From assembly GCA_025149285.1 (NCBI GenBank), contig CP102274.1:4738001-4802000 (forward strand): a DNA stretch of 64,000 nt, in the 5' to 3' direction. Position 1 is the first letter of the stretch; every line of letters starts with the position of its first letter. The notes beneath the pieces are model-generated. The model had not been told where the DNA came from. It ran no database searches and worked only from the letters and a program-made list of their open reading frames with translations. Source of the DNA: Hungatella hathewayi (GTDB lineage Bacteria > Bacillota > Clostridia > Lachnospirales > Lachnospiraceae). A program made the position numbers and the translations under genes. Shown here in pieces: positions 43,322 to 53,064 of this stretch.

Positions 43322-45220
43322 ATCGAGTAGGAGGGAGTGATTAACTCCCGTCCTCTCACACCACCGTGCATACCGTTCGGTACACGGCGGTTTCAACAGT
43401 TGACGTGCACGGACTGATAGGCTGTGGCTAAATCATAATAGCCACTGTTTATCAGTCTTTCTTTTGTCATTGCCATATTTACCGCTACCGTTTGTGTGGT
43501 AAACCAATAGCCTCTTCGGCTGTTCCCTGCCTTCCATGCCAATTCTTTCGGCACTCCCATTTTCAGCAGGTTCTTCACCTTCGTTTTCGGTTTCTTCCAT
43601 TGTTTCCATATACACATTCGGATTCTGTGATATAGCCATTGGTTCAGTCCCTCTATTCGGTTCTTCATATCTGCTACTCCATAATAATTCAGCCAGCCCC
43701 GCATATACACCTTTATCTTTTCTAACGATGGGCGTATGCTCTGAACAGACCTTCGGGAACTAAGGTCTTTCAGTTTTGACTTCATTTTCTTCCATGACTT
43801 CCCATGAACCCGGACATAAATGCCCTTTCCGTTCTTTCCCAATGTGAAGCCAGGGAACTTAAAATTTCGGATTGCAAATACACTTACTACACGGCTTTTC
43901 TTCTGGTTCACCTGCAATTTCAGCGTCCCTTCCAGATATTTCGTGCTTGTTTCCAGAAGTCTCTTTGCGGCTCTCTCACTTTTAGCTAACAATACTATAT
44001 CATCTGCGTAACGTACAAAAGCCACTCCTCGTTTCTCGTACTCCTGGTCGAACTCGTTCAGATAGACATTTGCCAGCAGCGGGGATAGATTTCCTCCTTG
44101 CGGCGATCCTTCCTCTGTCTCCATGACTATACCGTTTTCCATGACACCACTCTTTAGGTATCTCTTTATCCATTGGATAACCCTTTCGTCCTTTACATCT
44201 CTGCGCAGGATATTTAATAGCATTTCTTGGTTCAGAGTATCAAAGTATTTCGACAGGTCCAATGCAACGGCATGGGTGTATCCCTGTTCTGCATACTCTT
44301 TTACCTTTAAAATGGCGTCCCTGGCGCTTCTTCCCGGCCGATACCCATAGCTGTTCTCCGAGAACAGCGCCTCATAGACTGGCATTAACTGCTGTCCTAT
44401 GGCTTGCTGGAAGATACGGTCTTTCACGGTTGGAATGCCCAGCTTTCGCATTCCTCCCTCTGGCTTGGGAATCTCTACTCGTCTTACTGGGTCGGGGGTG
44501 TATTTTCCCCTTTTGATTCTCTCTATCAGTTCCTTTTGATTTTCCCTTAGGCAGTCACCTGTTTCCTCTACGGTCATTCCGTCGATTCCCGGCGCTCCCT
44601 TATTCGCCTTTACTCTCTTAAAAGCTCTGTTTAAGTTGTCCTTATTCAGTATCTTCTCTAAGAGTTCCGGCTGTGCACTGTCTCTTTCCTTCCATATCCG
44701 GCGGAAAGAACGGTGCGCTCTCACATACCCTTCACGTTCCGCGCTGTCTCTTTGTGAGCAGCTATCTTTGTTTTCTGTACCCAATGTTCTTTCCTCCTTT
44801 CCCGGTTGTACTAAAGACTCCTGTTGATTCGGTCCTTCATCTCTCGACTACTACGACCTCGGCTGACTTCTGTACGTTCAGCACTATCTCACGATAGTGG
44901 TTATCCCTTTCAGGACATTCCGCACAGACCTCCCCGGGTACCACACGTTTCTTTCTCTCCATCTATCTGCCACATTTACCATACATGATTCTGTGTAGTT
45001 ATTGGGCTTTGACTTGTTGTGCAGTCTTACCCTCATGTATAGCCTGATGTGATTTCTGTTCGTCAGACCAGAGATTTGCCCATGGGTTAGTATGTTCCCC
45101 ATATCCAGCATCCTTCAGATTCCACCTCACGATGGACACCCTTGCCTTCGGCTATATCCTTCCCACCACCGGGCGGATTCCGGACTTGCACCGGTTAGAA
45201 ACGTGCGCCGCCGGGCGCAC
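43322..45220 (-). mobile_element. Group IIC intron (about 1.9 kb)
   Basis: The intron RNA runs on the minus strand from GTGCGCCCGG (5' end at 45220) to CCTACTCGAT (3' end near 43322). The first arm GTGCGCCCGGCGGCGCAC forms the start of domain I, and TGCAAGTCCGG nearby is typical. Domain V lies at about 43390-43361 (CCGCCGTGTACC with GGTATGCACGGTGG) and domain VI at about 43355-43325. It encodes a maturase in domain IV. It is inserted just 4 bases after a perfect 16-bp terminator stem, the target preference of class C introns. Boundaries are good to a few bases. Confidence 0.9.
43393..44784 (-). CDS. ltrA: Group II intron reverse transcriptase/maturase
   Basis: A 463-residue intron-encoded protein. 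Reverse-transcriptase motifs are in order: GAPGIDGMTVEETGDCL, RRVEIPKPEGGMRKLGIPTVKDR, GYRPGRSARDAI, and the catalytic RYADDIVLLAKS. The GIIM maturase domain follows (VYMRGWLNYYGVADMKNRI, LYHRIRMCIWKQWKKPKTK). There is no HNH endonuclease domain, which fits class C introns. It starts with TTG preceded by AAAGGAGG and ends immediately before domain V. All motifs are intact, so it is probably a functional element. Confidence 0.95.
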   Translation of the reverse strand: MGTENKDSCSQRDSAEREGYVRAHRSFRRIWKERDSAQPELLEKILNKDNLNRAFKRVKANKGAPGIDGMTVEETGDCLRENQKELIERIKRGKYTPDPVRRVEIPKPEGGMRKLGIPTVKDRIFQQAIGQQLMPVYEALFSENSYGYRPGRSARDAILKVKEYAEQGYTHAVALDLSKYFDTLNQEMLLNILRRDVKDERVIQWIKRYLKSGVMENGIVMETEEGSPQGGNLSPLLANVYLNEFDQEYEKRGVAFVRYADDIVLLAKSERAAKRLLETSTKYLEGTLKLQVNQKKSRVVSVFAIRNFKFPGFTLGKNGKGIYVRVHGKSWKKMKSKLKDLSSRRSVQSIRPSLEKIKVYMRGWLNYYGVADMKNRIEGLNQWLYHRIRMCIWKQWKKPKTKVKNLLKMGVPKELAWKAGNSRRGYWFTTQTVAVNMAMTKERLINSGYYDLATAYQSVHVNC

Positions 45221-45224
45221 ACAT

Positions 45225-45264
45225 AAAACTCCGGGACTGAACAGCCGCTCAGTCCCGGAGTTTT
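45225..45264 (-). terminator. Terminator of the GH28/GH106-like operon and intron target
   Basis: A perfect 16-bp stem (AAAACTCCGGGACTGA, 45225-45240, with 45249-45264) and an 8-base loop, 12 bases after the stop of the upstream gene. On the minus strand it is followed by TATGT and then by the intron. Confidence 0.92.
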
Positions 45265-45276
45265 CATAACCATCAT

Positions 45277-47544
45277 TTATATCTCTCTTCCAATCCCAAA
45301 CTTTCTAAAATGCCATTGCGGTACCTTTGTACATGCCGGTGACTCTTCCGAGTCTGCAAAATTCTTCACGCCCTCATACTGAGCCGGGCTGATCACATGC
45401 CGGTCCCCCTCCATGTGGTGATGCGGGCCGTAGCTGTTGAATGTACTTGGGACTATTTCCGCCGTAATCCTGTGTATTCCCACTGTAAGGCCGGTAATCA
45501 CCCATGCCGGCCCCCAAATCACGCCATACTCTCTGTTATCCACCCATATTCTGGCGCAGTCCCCATGGATATGCCCCAGCTTTATCCTGCCGTCTTCACA
45601 GGCAGCCGCCATACATTCCACGGTTACCGCCGAACCACAGAACGGGAACCCCGCCGTCAGTAAATCATGGCAGGAGATATCACCCCCGATTTCCTCCAGA
45701 TAAAATCCGCCATCCGTTATCATTTGACGGCCGTCTTTTTCTGTATACGGGCTACTGCATTTCACCAGGAAACTGCCCTCCAGAAAGACAAACGGTTCTT
45801 TTTCATCGTCCGGTCTGATGGAAATACATAGTTCCTTCCGCTCAAATGCCTCCCTCGCCGCATCATCCGGAATTCGGTAATACCAGCCGTTCTCGTCCCG
45901 GCGGGATACAGGTAAATCTCTGCCCATGACCCGGACGTTTTTAGCATTATCGAGCATCCTCACCTGCATTCCGCAGATTGGATTCTGCTGCCGAAGCGGA
46001 ATTCTGCTGTCCTTATTTTCCAGAAGCAGCTGGTTGATCCCCACACGTACAACCTTCCAGGAAAATTCATCCTGCCGGTACAGAATACCACTGTCGTTTA
46101 ATTCCCGAATCATCTGCTCCTTCTCCCAGAAGCAGCCCTGCCCCTCGATTACAATGTCATATCCCACATTCCCAATGTGAAGAACGCCGTGTTCCACATT
46201 TCCGTACGTTTCCACGATCCGCTCTTCCGTCACATCATACTGCATTCCCATCTCAAAGCATTGTTCTACAAATTCACTAAACACGGTGCTGATTCTCCCG
46301 CTCTCTGCTGGCGGAGTTCCGGCTCCGTTGTGTTCGTTGATCACCATGGCATCAGCCGGATTGAATGAGGCCATAACTCCCCGGGCCGGTGCCACGATCA
46401 GTATATGGTTGTGTCTGCCGACAATTCCGTTCCAGCGCTGCTTTAACCGTTCAAAGACCTTTGGAGCCGTCTCCCTCCAGGTGAGTCCCATCGGAATGTT
46501 TGGAGGCCAGTCCCTCACGGAGGCGCTGCTCCGGTTATACTGCCAGAGATGAAACACCATGTTATTGATTCCGCTTCCCGCCTGCCAGTCCACGTAATTT
46601 TCCAGATTTTCGGGACTTAAGCCCCAGCCGCTTCCTCCAAGAGCTTCCGCGAGTGATTCTCCATCGTAAAACTGCTTTGCCAGAGTGGAAGCAATTACCG
46701 GATAGTAGTGGTTGCCCGGATACCGTTCCAGCGCATCGACTGCCGGAACATTCACATTCTTCAAATTCCAGCAGACAGAACCACTGCACGAGGTTTGAAA
46801 GAACAGATTTTCTTCTGCCTTCAAATGAGCCGTATACCGTTTCCCGTACCGGACACACCAGTCGTTACAATTCTGATAAAATGATTCTGCCAGAAGATCA
46901 GTAAGAATCTGCCAGTAACGATACCTGAACTGATGGTATCCCTCCTTCTCCACAAAAAGGAGTTCCAGTTTTTCCATAACGTCCTCATGATAGAGCTTTT
47001 CATATCGCTCCCCCGCCTCCTCGCACCATGGAACGCCCCCATTTTTTATAGAAACGCCGTGCCCGTAGAGAAATCCCACCTCATCACTGAAAAATCCGGT
47101 CACGTAATCAAACGCTTCCGGACGCAGCCCCAGCCTGTACCCATCATAAACAGCCCCGACAAAATACTTCATCTCTTCTCTGTCAAAGGTATTAAACTGA
47201 CGGACCTCATGCCACTCCACACGCCCGTTTTCATACTGCATCCACCGGCACCGGCTGTCCGGAAAATGTTCCAGCACTCTGCCGTCGGCCGATCCGGACG
47301 GCCATCCGTTTTCATCGTATATCCAGAACTGCAGGCTGATCTCCTTCGCGTATAAGATCAGCCGGGACAGAAGATCCAGATACGCCTCACTCATATACGC
47401 CGGAATCCCCGGATAATATCTGGGATGAAAGACCGTCCCGTGAAATCCCATTTCTTTCATAGCGGACAGCTGTCCCATCATTCGCTCCGGTTCCAGACGA
47501 TCATTGACCGCCCAGAATGCCAGAAAATTAAGCTCATTTCTCAT
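45277..47544 (-). CDS. Putative GH106-like glycoside hydrolase
   Basis: A 755-residue cytoplasmic protein. The N-terminal TIM-barrel-like part shows FHGTVFHPRYYPGIPAYMS and FWIYDENGWPSGSADGRVLE, a form of the GWP-G segment seen in GH106 alpha-L-rhamnosidases and relatives. GFFSDEVGFLYGHGV may carry an acidic catalytic residue. A beta-sandwich C-terminus (ARIWVDNREYGVIWGPAWVI) resembles a sugar-binding domain. There is no signal peptide. It follows the GH28-like gene by 71 bases in one operon. Rhamnosidase plus polygalacturonase-like enzymes would fit rhamnogalacturonan, but this assignment is by similarity of motifs only. Confidence 0.6.
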   Translation of the reverse strand: MRNELNFLAFWAVNDRLEPERMMGQLSAMKEMGFHGTVFHPRYYPGIPAYMSEAYLDLLSRLILYAKEISLQFWIYDENGWPSGSADGRVLEHFPDSRCRWMQYENGRVEWHEVRQFNTFDREEMKYFVGAVYDGYRLGLRPEAFDYVTGFFSDEVGFLYGHGVSIKNGGVPWCEEAGERYEKLYHEDVMEKLELLFVEKEGYHQFRYRYWQILTDLLAESFYQNCNDWCVRYGKRYTAHLKAEENLFFQTSCSGSVCWNLKNVNVPAVDALERYPGNHYYPVIASTLAKQFYDGESLAEALGGSGWGLSPENLENYVDWQAGSGINNMVFHLWQYNRSSASVRDWPPNIPMGLTWRETAPKVFERLKQRWNGIVGRHNHILIVAPARGVMASFNPADAMVINEHNGAGTPPAESGRISTVFSEFVEQCFEMGMQYDVTEERIVETYGNVEHGVLHIGNVGYDIVIEGQGCFWEKEQMIRELNDSGILYRQDEFSWKVVRVGINQLLLENKDSRIPLRQQNPICGMQVRMLDNAKNVRVMGRDLPVSRRDENGWYYRIPDDAAREAFERKELCISIRPDDEKEPFVFLEGSFLVKCSSPYTEKDGRQMITDGGFYLEEIGGDISCHDLLTAGFPFCGSAVTVECMAAACEDGRIKLGHIHGDCARIWVDNREYGVIWGPAWVITGLTVGIHRITAEIVPSTFNSYGPHHHMEGDRHVISPAQYEGVKNFADSEESPACTKVPQWHFRKFGIGREI

Positions 47545-47615
47545 ATCCGTTCCTCACTTTGCTGCATATTTTACTGTCTGTCTTTCCCTTGTGTAATTCT
47601 GCCCCCATAGCAGAT

Positions 47616-49067
47616 TCAGTCCAAATCATAAATCTCTTCCTTCAGACATCTGCATCCTTCCACCAGATACTTCGGCCGTTCATCCTCATGCACCGTGGAA
47701 ACCATCACCTGCGCCAGAATGAGATTCTTCACATTCCGGATATCCAGATGGGTGGTCCGGCTCCAGTCCGGATAATAGTTTTCACTCACTGCGGCTTCCG
47801 TTTTGCCTGCATCCGTCCAGATATCCGATTTATTACCCGCTGCATAGCTGGTCTTATTCTTTGACTTATGGTCCGCCTTATACTCTGTCTTATACTCCGC
47901 CATATAGTCCGGTACTTCCGGATATCCCTCCGGGATATCAGCCAGCCGCACTCCTCCGATCGCCGTATAGTCGATATTCTGGAACACCAGATTTTCAATC
48001 GGATGATCCTTATTTGCATCCACCCGGATTCCTCCGAATTCCGGTCTCCCCATGACATCGTCCTGGAAACGGTAATGAATCTTTTCCATTTCTTCGTCAT
48101 CCCTTGCAATCAGCCCGGAAATGGTTACCCGCTTAAGTGTTCCGATTTCCGGCATTTCCTTCAGTTCCACGGAGGAACCGATTTCCTCCATTCGGTTGTT
48201 CAGCAGGATGAAGACAGGTCTGCTCACATTGTGCATGGTGTTTCCCTGAATGCAGATATCCGAGATATTTCCGCCCTCGGTGCACTCGATCTTAATCCCC
48301 TCCCGCCATACATTCTGGAAGGTACAGCCGGAGACCGTCACATTTCTGATATCCCCGATGGATTTGAGGCCGATCCTGATTCCCGCACAGATGGAGGTAA
48401 AATGGCAGTCCGAAATATGGACGTTTTCCACGGGGTACTCCCTGCTGCCCGCCTGAAGGCAGAGATTGTCATCCGTACCGGATATCCTGCACCGTGCCAC
48501 AAAGACATTTCTGCATCCGTCGAAATCGAGGCCGTCTCCATTGTATCTCTTGTCGTTGCAGATCTCCAAATCTTCCACCCAGATGTTTTCACTGTCCAGA
48601 AATGCGGTTGTCCATGCCGCGGCCTGATGAAGCTTTATCCCCTTCAGCTTCACATTGCGGCATCTTAAGAAACGAATCATCATGGGGCGGTAAATACTTC
48701 CTTCATTCGGAAAACATTCCGCATTTCCGTCGATAGTCCCCTCCCCCATGATTCCGAAATTCTCCGCCTCCTCCGCGTAGATAAAACAGCGGTCCATGTC
48801 ATGCTCGTTGACATAGCGGTTGTAATGAGTGTCCGTCCCATACGCGGCAATGGAACCGCTTGCTGTCAGCTTTGCCGACGCCGTCACAATCAAATAGACG
48901 CCCGACTTCATATACAATGTTCCGGAGATGAATTCGCCCTTTTCCAGCAGAACGTACCCGCCGCCTTTCTGGCTGCACCGATCGATTGCCGCCTGAATCG
49001 CTTCCGTGTCCAGACTCTTTCCGTTTCCCGCCGCGCCAAAATCTTTTACTGAATAAAATGTTTCCAT
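47616..49067 (-). CDS. GH28-like right-handed beta-helix glycosidase
   Basis: A 483-residue beta-helix protein. It begins with the pectin-enzyme signature YSVKDFGAAGNGKSLDTEAI and shows the GH28 active-site region: NGDGLDFDGC (for NTDG), SGTDDNLCLQ (for DDC) and the distal GIRIGLKS (for RIK). The GHG histidine motif is replaced by CAG. The catalytic acids therefore seem present but the usual histidine is missing. No signal peptide is seen, so it probably acts on imported oligosaccharides. A polar, Lys/Tyr/Ser-rich loop near residue 400 (EYKTEYKADHKSKNK) is unusual. It leads the operon with the GH106-like gene. Confidence 0.85.
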   Translation of the reverse strand: METFYSVKDFGAAGNGKSLDTEAIQAAIDRCSQKGGGYVLLEKGEFISGTLYMKSGVYLIVTASAKLTASGSIAAYGTDTHYNRYVNEHDMDRCFIYAEEAENFGIMGEGTIDGNAECFPNEGSIYRPMMIRFLRCRNVKLKGIKLHQAAAWTTAFLDSENIWVEDLEICNDKRYNGDGLDFDGCRNVFVARCRISGTDDNLCLQAGSREYPVENVHISDCHFTSICAGIRIGLKSIGDIRNVTVSGCTFQNVWREGIKIECTEGGNISDICIQGNTMHNVSRPVFILLNNRMEEIGSSVELKEMPEIGTLKRVTISGLIARDDEEMEKIHYRFQDDVMGRPEFGGIRVDANKDHPIENLVFQNIDYTAIGGVRLADIPEGYPEVPDYMAEYKTEYKADHKSKNKTSYAAGNKSDIWTDAGKTEAAVSENYYPDWSRTTHLDIRNVKNLILAQVMVSTVHEDERPKYLVEGCRCLKEEIYDLD

Positions 49068-49106
49068 ATCATCTCTCCTTTGACTGTCTTCTCTCTTTTT
49101 ACTGTC

Positions 49107-49160
49107 AGTATAAGCCCTATCCTGAAAAATTGAGTGCCGCTTTTTTTAGGTTTCCATGCA
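49107..49160 (-). promoter_or_regulatory. Promoter and operator of the GH28 operon
   Basis: On the minus strand TGCATGGAAACC followed by TAAAAAAA (49160-49141) lies exactly 28 bases before TATACT (49112-49107). The same arrangement precedes the binding-protein gene at 63631. No -35 box is found, pointing to an activator-dependent promoter. The operator is flanked by a 10-bp inverted repeat (CCTGAAAAAT, 49121-49130, and 49162-49171). Confidence 0.72.
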
Positions 49161-49306
49161 CATTTTTCAGGAGTCTTCCTGTTTCTTTCTGTTACAAAAA
49201 CTAATCCTGGCAGCCATCCCCTGTTTTTATACTTTCATCCTCCCCAATCTTCTTTTATAATGAAACTGGCAGTACGAACATCATTTTATGAAAGCGGGGT
49301 ATCATT

Positions 49307-50407
49307 ATGACTTACTCTTACAAACATTTTTTTCGGCAGTTCTATGAATCCGCCCCTCCCAAATACGCCTGCACCGCATCGGATGCCCCTTCCTTTTTAA
49401 TCTGGAAGGACAAATCCAGAGACCGTCTCAGGGAATTGCTGGGTCTTTCACGTCTGGAACAGTTTGTCGCCGATTCTGCTCCGTACAGCAGGGAACCGGA
49501 GCTTTTAAGCACCTTCCATGAGGACGGATATACCCGGTATAAACTGAGCATCCAGACGCTTCCTGAGGTTTTCATGCCTTTTTACATGCTGGTACCAGAC
49601 AGACTTTCGAATTCCCGTCCTCACAAGGCCATGATCGCCATTCCTGCCCACGGCGCCAGCAAGGAAAGTGTGGCCGGTGTTCTCACTTCTCCCGGAGTCA
49701 GGGAAAAACTGGAGGCTGCTCCCAAAGAGAGTTACGGCCTTCAGCTGGTCAAAAACGGCTATACTGTATTCTGTCCGGATCCGCCGGGATATGGGGAGCG
49801 CTTAGAGCCGGTCTCCATGGAAGATCGTGCCTTCCTCGGTGATACCCCGCCGAAGCCTCTTGGCTCTTCCTGTAAAAATCTGACCATAACCGCGGAAGCC
49901 CTGGGACTTACCTTTGCCGGTCTCGTCCTGTGGGATCTGATGAGGCTCGTCGATTATATAGAGACACTTCCCACGATTAATTCAGAGAGTCTGGGCTGCT
50001 GTGGTTTTTCCGGGGGCGGCCTCTATACCATGTGGCTTGCCGCCATGGACGACCGAATCCGCCTTGCAGTGATCAGCGGTTACTTACACAGCGCAAAAGA
50101 AAGTATACTGGAAACCCATTTATGTCCCTGTAATTTCGTTCCCGGACTGTGGCGTGATTTTGACCTGTGTGACATCGCCTCTCTCATCGCTCCCCGGCCC
50201 GCGTTCTATGAAAATGGTCTTCGGGATGTGCTGAACGGACCAAAAGGTATTGATGATCCCGTCAGCCAGTTCCAGAAAATCCAGAGAATCTACTCCCTGT
50301 TCGGCAAAGCCGGCTATGTGCGCCACCGCACTTTCGACGGACCGCATATGTGGTACGGACTGGGATATGATTTTACAGACGAATGCCTTTCTTCTTCTCT
50401 GCAGTAA
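49307..50407 (+). CDS. Alpha/beta-hydrolase, acetyl-xylan-esterase-like
   Basis: A 366-residue hydrolase of the Abhydrolase_7 type. The oxyanion/nucleophile elbow is GCCGFSGGGLYTMWLAA, with the serine in GFSGG. IAIPAHGASKESV is the strand beta-3 motif, DPPGYGERL an intermediate element, APRPAFYENGLRDVLN carries a likely acid, and TFDGPHMWYG the catalytic histidine. There is no signal peptide. It is divergent from the GH28 operon across a 239-base gap with a TATAAT at 49256-49261. A role in removing acetyl or other ester groups from imported oligosaccharides is inferred from context. Confidence 0.82.
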   Translation: MTYSYKHFFRQFYESAPPKYACTASDAPSFLIWKDKSRDRLRELLGLSRLEQFVADSAPYSREPELLSTFHEDGYTRYKLSIQTLPEVFMPFYMLVPDRLSNSRPHKAMIAIPAHGASKESVAGVLTSPGVREKLEAAPKESYGLQLVKNGYTVFCPDPPGYGERLEPVSMEDRAFLGDTPPKPLGSSCKNLTITAEALGLTFAGLVLWDLMRLVDYIETLPTINSESLGCCGFSGGGLYTMWLAAMDDRIRLAVISGYLHSAKESILETHLCPCNFVPGLWRDFDLCDIASLIAPRPAFYENGLRDVLNGPKGIDDPVSQFQKIQRIYSLFGKAGYVRHRTFDGPHMWYGLGYDFTDECLSSSLQ

Positions 50408-50466
50408 AATGGCGGAAGCGTTAAACCGGACAATCACTGATCGTCCCCGTTTCGCTTCCGCCATTT
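50407..50466. terminator. Bidirectional terminator between the esterase and the binding-protein gene
   Basis: A perfect 14-bp stem (AAATGGCGGAAGCG, 50407-50420, with 50453-50466), with further inner pairing (AAAC/GTTT and GGAC/GTCC). It serves two convergent genes. Confidence 0.85.
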
Positions 50467-50492
50467 ATCTGTGTTTCCGTTTTGCCCGCGGC

Positions 50493-52055
50493 TTACTTCC
50501 CAATCATTTTATCTGCTTCCGCCTGCATGAATTCCAGGATCTTATCGAGTCCTGCTGCCTTCTGGTTCTCGATATACTTATTAATGGCCGCATCCACATC
50601 ATTGTTTTCCACAATGCCTGCCAGGAGCAGCTTGCCCTGCTCGTCGTACAACTGGTCTCTCTGTGCCAGCTCTGTCTTGATGCTGCTGGTGTCAGGGTTA
50701 AATCCTGTCAGCGGAGATACGACAAGGCTGTCCTTTTCAAGCCATTCATTTTCCATCTCCAGCGCCTTTGGTGTGATCAATCCTGACGGCTTATCAAACT
50801 GGCCTCTGACAAACGGCCAGCAGAACCATCCGAGGAATGTAGAATTTGTTGCCTCCTGTCCTTCCGGATACTGGATGGAACCGTCTTCGCCCTTAACGTA
50901 CGTTTCCCCTTCAATTCCATACATGAACAAATCATATGTAGCCTCATCCGTGTTTAACAGTTCCAGGAGCATCAGAAGACGTTCCGGGTTGGCCGCATTT
51001 TTATTCACTGCAAACGCATTGTTTAACGGAGAATCATAGCGGTACTTTCCGTCCGTATAAAGTTCCGCATACCCTAATTCTGCATTCGGAATGTTAAATA
51101 CAACTCCCTGCGTGGCAGTCTCATGAAGCCCTACCTTCGCAAATGTCTTGCCGTTCTCAAACATCTTCGTATCGGTCTCAGAAAGTTCATTTTTCGATAC
51201 GATGCCTTCGTTATACCACTTATTCATCCAGGTGACTGCCTCTTTAAACATTGGCGTCTCCTCCACAGCCTCCAGCACCGGCTTTTCGCTGTTCAAATCA
51301 AATGTCAGAGTGTGGTAATTCATGTTGTCCATTTCATATTTTGCATGGAGAATCGCCAGCACATCGCTGTATGTATTGCCTCTCGGAAACCCCGATTCGA
51401 ATATTGTGATATCCGGAACCTTTGCCTTGGCATCTGTCAGCATGGCGTCCAGATCCTCGATCGTCTCAAGTTTGGAGGTATCGACTCCGTACTGATCCGC
51501 CAGGTCCTTCCGATAAAGAAGGATGGCTTTGGAGCTCTTCTTTTTCGTCCACGGCATAGCCACCAACTGACCGTCGATGCTGCATGCGGTCATGGAACCA
51601 TTTTCCTGATACGTCGCATAGAGTGACGGCGCATACTGCTGCATGAAATCATTTAACGGCATCAGACCGCCCTTGTTGGACATCTTATTATAGAGCATCC
51701 AGTCAGAAACATACATTCCGTCAAAATCATCTCCGCCTGCAACCAGGGATATCATCTTATCCTCGTAATCGCCAAACGGTACGTAATTGAACTCTATCTT
51801 CTCAATATTCAATTTGTCTTTATACGTTTCACAGAATTTTGCCAGCACCTCATCCTGTGCCTGATACTTATCGCTGCAGGACCACAGTTTCAGTGTCACC
51901 GGTTTTAACTCCGCAGAAGCCTCTCCCGCCTCTGTCTTTGCCGCGGTGCTTCCCTGTGTCTCCTGTGTTTTGGACCCGCATCCCGCAAGTCCCGTCATGC
52001 ACAGCGCAGCGGCCAGTGCAATCGATAATGCTTTTGTACCTGTTCTTTTTTTCAT
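50493..52055 (-). CDS. Extracellular solute-binding lipoprotein (LipO/LplA-type)
   Basis: A 520-residue carbohydrate-binding lipoprotein. The signal MKKRTGTKALSIALAAALCM ends in the lipobox LAGC (Cys about residue 25), followed by a Ser/Thr/Glu linker and a periplasmic-binding-type 1 fold (LKLWSCSDKYQAQDEVL, GGDDFDGMYVSDWM). Proteins of this length go with LplB/LplC permeases and bind complex oligosaccharides. The ATG at 52055 has an AGGAGAGAGG site; upstream in-frame ATGs are rejected. It is the last gene of the LplB-LplC-binding-protein operon. No ATPase is encoded here; a shared MsmX-like ATPase elsewhere is expected. Confidence 0.93.
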   Translation of the reverse strand: MKKRTGTKALSIALAAALCMTGLAGCGSKTQETQGSTAAKTEAGEASAELKPVTLKLWSCSDKYQAQDEVLAKFCETYKDKLNIEKIEFNYVPFGDYEDKMISLVAGGDDFDGMYVSDWMLYNKMSNKGGLMPLNDFMQQYAPSLYATYQENGSMTACSIDGQLVAMPWTKKKSSKAILLYRKDLADQYGVDTSKLETIEDLDAMLTDAKAKVPDITIFESGFPRGNTYSDVLAILHAKYEMDNMNYHTLTFDLNSEKPVLEAVEETPMFKEAVTWMNKWYNEGIVSKNELSETDTKMFENGKTFAKVGLHETATQGVVFNIPNAELGYAELYTDGKYRYDSPLNNAFAVNKNAANPERLLMLLELLNTDEATYDLFMYGIEGETYVKGEDGSIQYPEGQEATNSTFLGWFCWPFVRGQFDKPSGLITPKALEMENEWLEKDSLVVSPLTGFNPDTSSIKTELAQRDQLYDEQGKLLLAGIVENNDVDAAINKYIENQKAAGLDKILEFMQAEADKMIGK

Positions 52056-52147
52056 TGTACCTCTCTCCTTTTGATTATTATATATTTTTTTGTTGCGCAT
52101 TGCAAAAACATCTGTATCCTTTTGCGGTGATGCTCCTGACGGAGGCA

Positions 52148-53035
52148 TCACCCTTTAACAGCCCCTACCATAATACCTTTTACAAAGTACTTCTGTACAA
52201 ACGGATAGACCAGAATAATGGGACCGATCGTGGCGATACAGGTCGCCATCTTGATTCCCTCCGACGGAATACTCCCCGCCGCCTGTGTAATCGCGTTGAC
52301 ATTGGATGAAGAACTCAAAAACTGGATATTGGAGGTAATCGTCCGGAGGAGCAGCTGCAGCGGCTGTAAATCCGTATTGTCGATCAGCATGATCCCCAGC
52401 CACCAGTCATTCCAATAGTTCAGGCTGATAAATAAGCTGATTGTGGCGATAACCGGTTTCGCCAGCGGCAGAATGATCTGGAAGAAAATCCGGTATTCTG
52501 ACGCTCCGTCGATTTTCGCAGACTCCACCAGTTCAGCAGGAATGCTCCGATAGTAGTTTCTTGTCAGGAAAATATACCAGGCGTTGGCCAGATACGGCAG
52601 AATCAGGGCCCATACGGAATCTTTCAAGTGAAGCATATTCCGGCAGACGATAAACCACGGTACCATTCCTCCGTTAAACAGCATGGTAAACAGTACAAAG
52701 AAATTAAGAGCCCTGTGATACTTCACGCGATCCTGTGAGATGGGGTATGCCGCCAGTGTAATCACCGCAACACTTAAAACCGTTCCCACCACAGTGACAA
52801 AAATTGAAATTTTATATCCATTTAATATTCTTCCCGCGTCCGCCAGAAGGATCTTATATGCCGTGAAATCGATCCGCCTCGGAATCAGGGAATACCCGTA
52901 TGATATGATATCGGCCTCCGGCGTCAGCGAGCTGACCAGCACCAGCCAGAACGGCACGATACAGATGAGTGCGCTGACCGCCAGCAGGATACTGATAGGG
53001 AAATTTTTCCATGACAGCTTTTTTCCTTGTTTCAT
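52148..53035 (-). CDS. lplC: ABC sugar permease LplC-type
   Basis: A 295-residue permease of the MalG/LplC group with six membrane helices (first about 12-34, ISILLAVSALICIVPFWLV). The cytoplasmic EAA loop is ESAKIDGASEYRIFFQIILP. AGGGAGG precedes the ATG at 53035; the ATG at 53062 is less well placed. It lies downstream of LplB with two hairpins between them and 92 bases before the binding-protein gene. Confidence 0.93.
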   Translation of the reverse strand: MKQGKKLSWKNFPISILLAVSALICIVPFWLVLVSSLTPEADIISYGYSLIPRRIDFTAYKILLADAGRILNGYKISIFVTVVGTVLSVAVITLAAYPISQDRVKYHRALNFFVLFTMLFNGGMVPWFIVCRNMLHLKDSVWALILPYLANAWYIFLTRNYYRSIPAELVESAKIDGASEYRIFFQIILPLAKPVIATISLFISLNYWNDWWLGIMLIDNTDLQPLQLLLRTITSNIQFLSSSSNVNAITQAAGSIPSEGIKMATCIATIGPIILVYPFVQKYFVKGIMVGAVKG

Positions 53036-53064
53036 TATTTTTTCCTCCCTTGCTATGTGCACTT

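Noticed and set aside
44884-45111. 75-residue minus-strand frame in the 5' part of the intron
   Set aside because: It lies in the structured domains I-III of the intron RNA and matches no protein.
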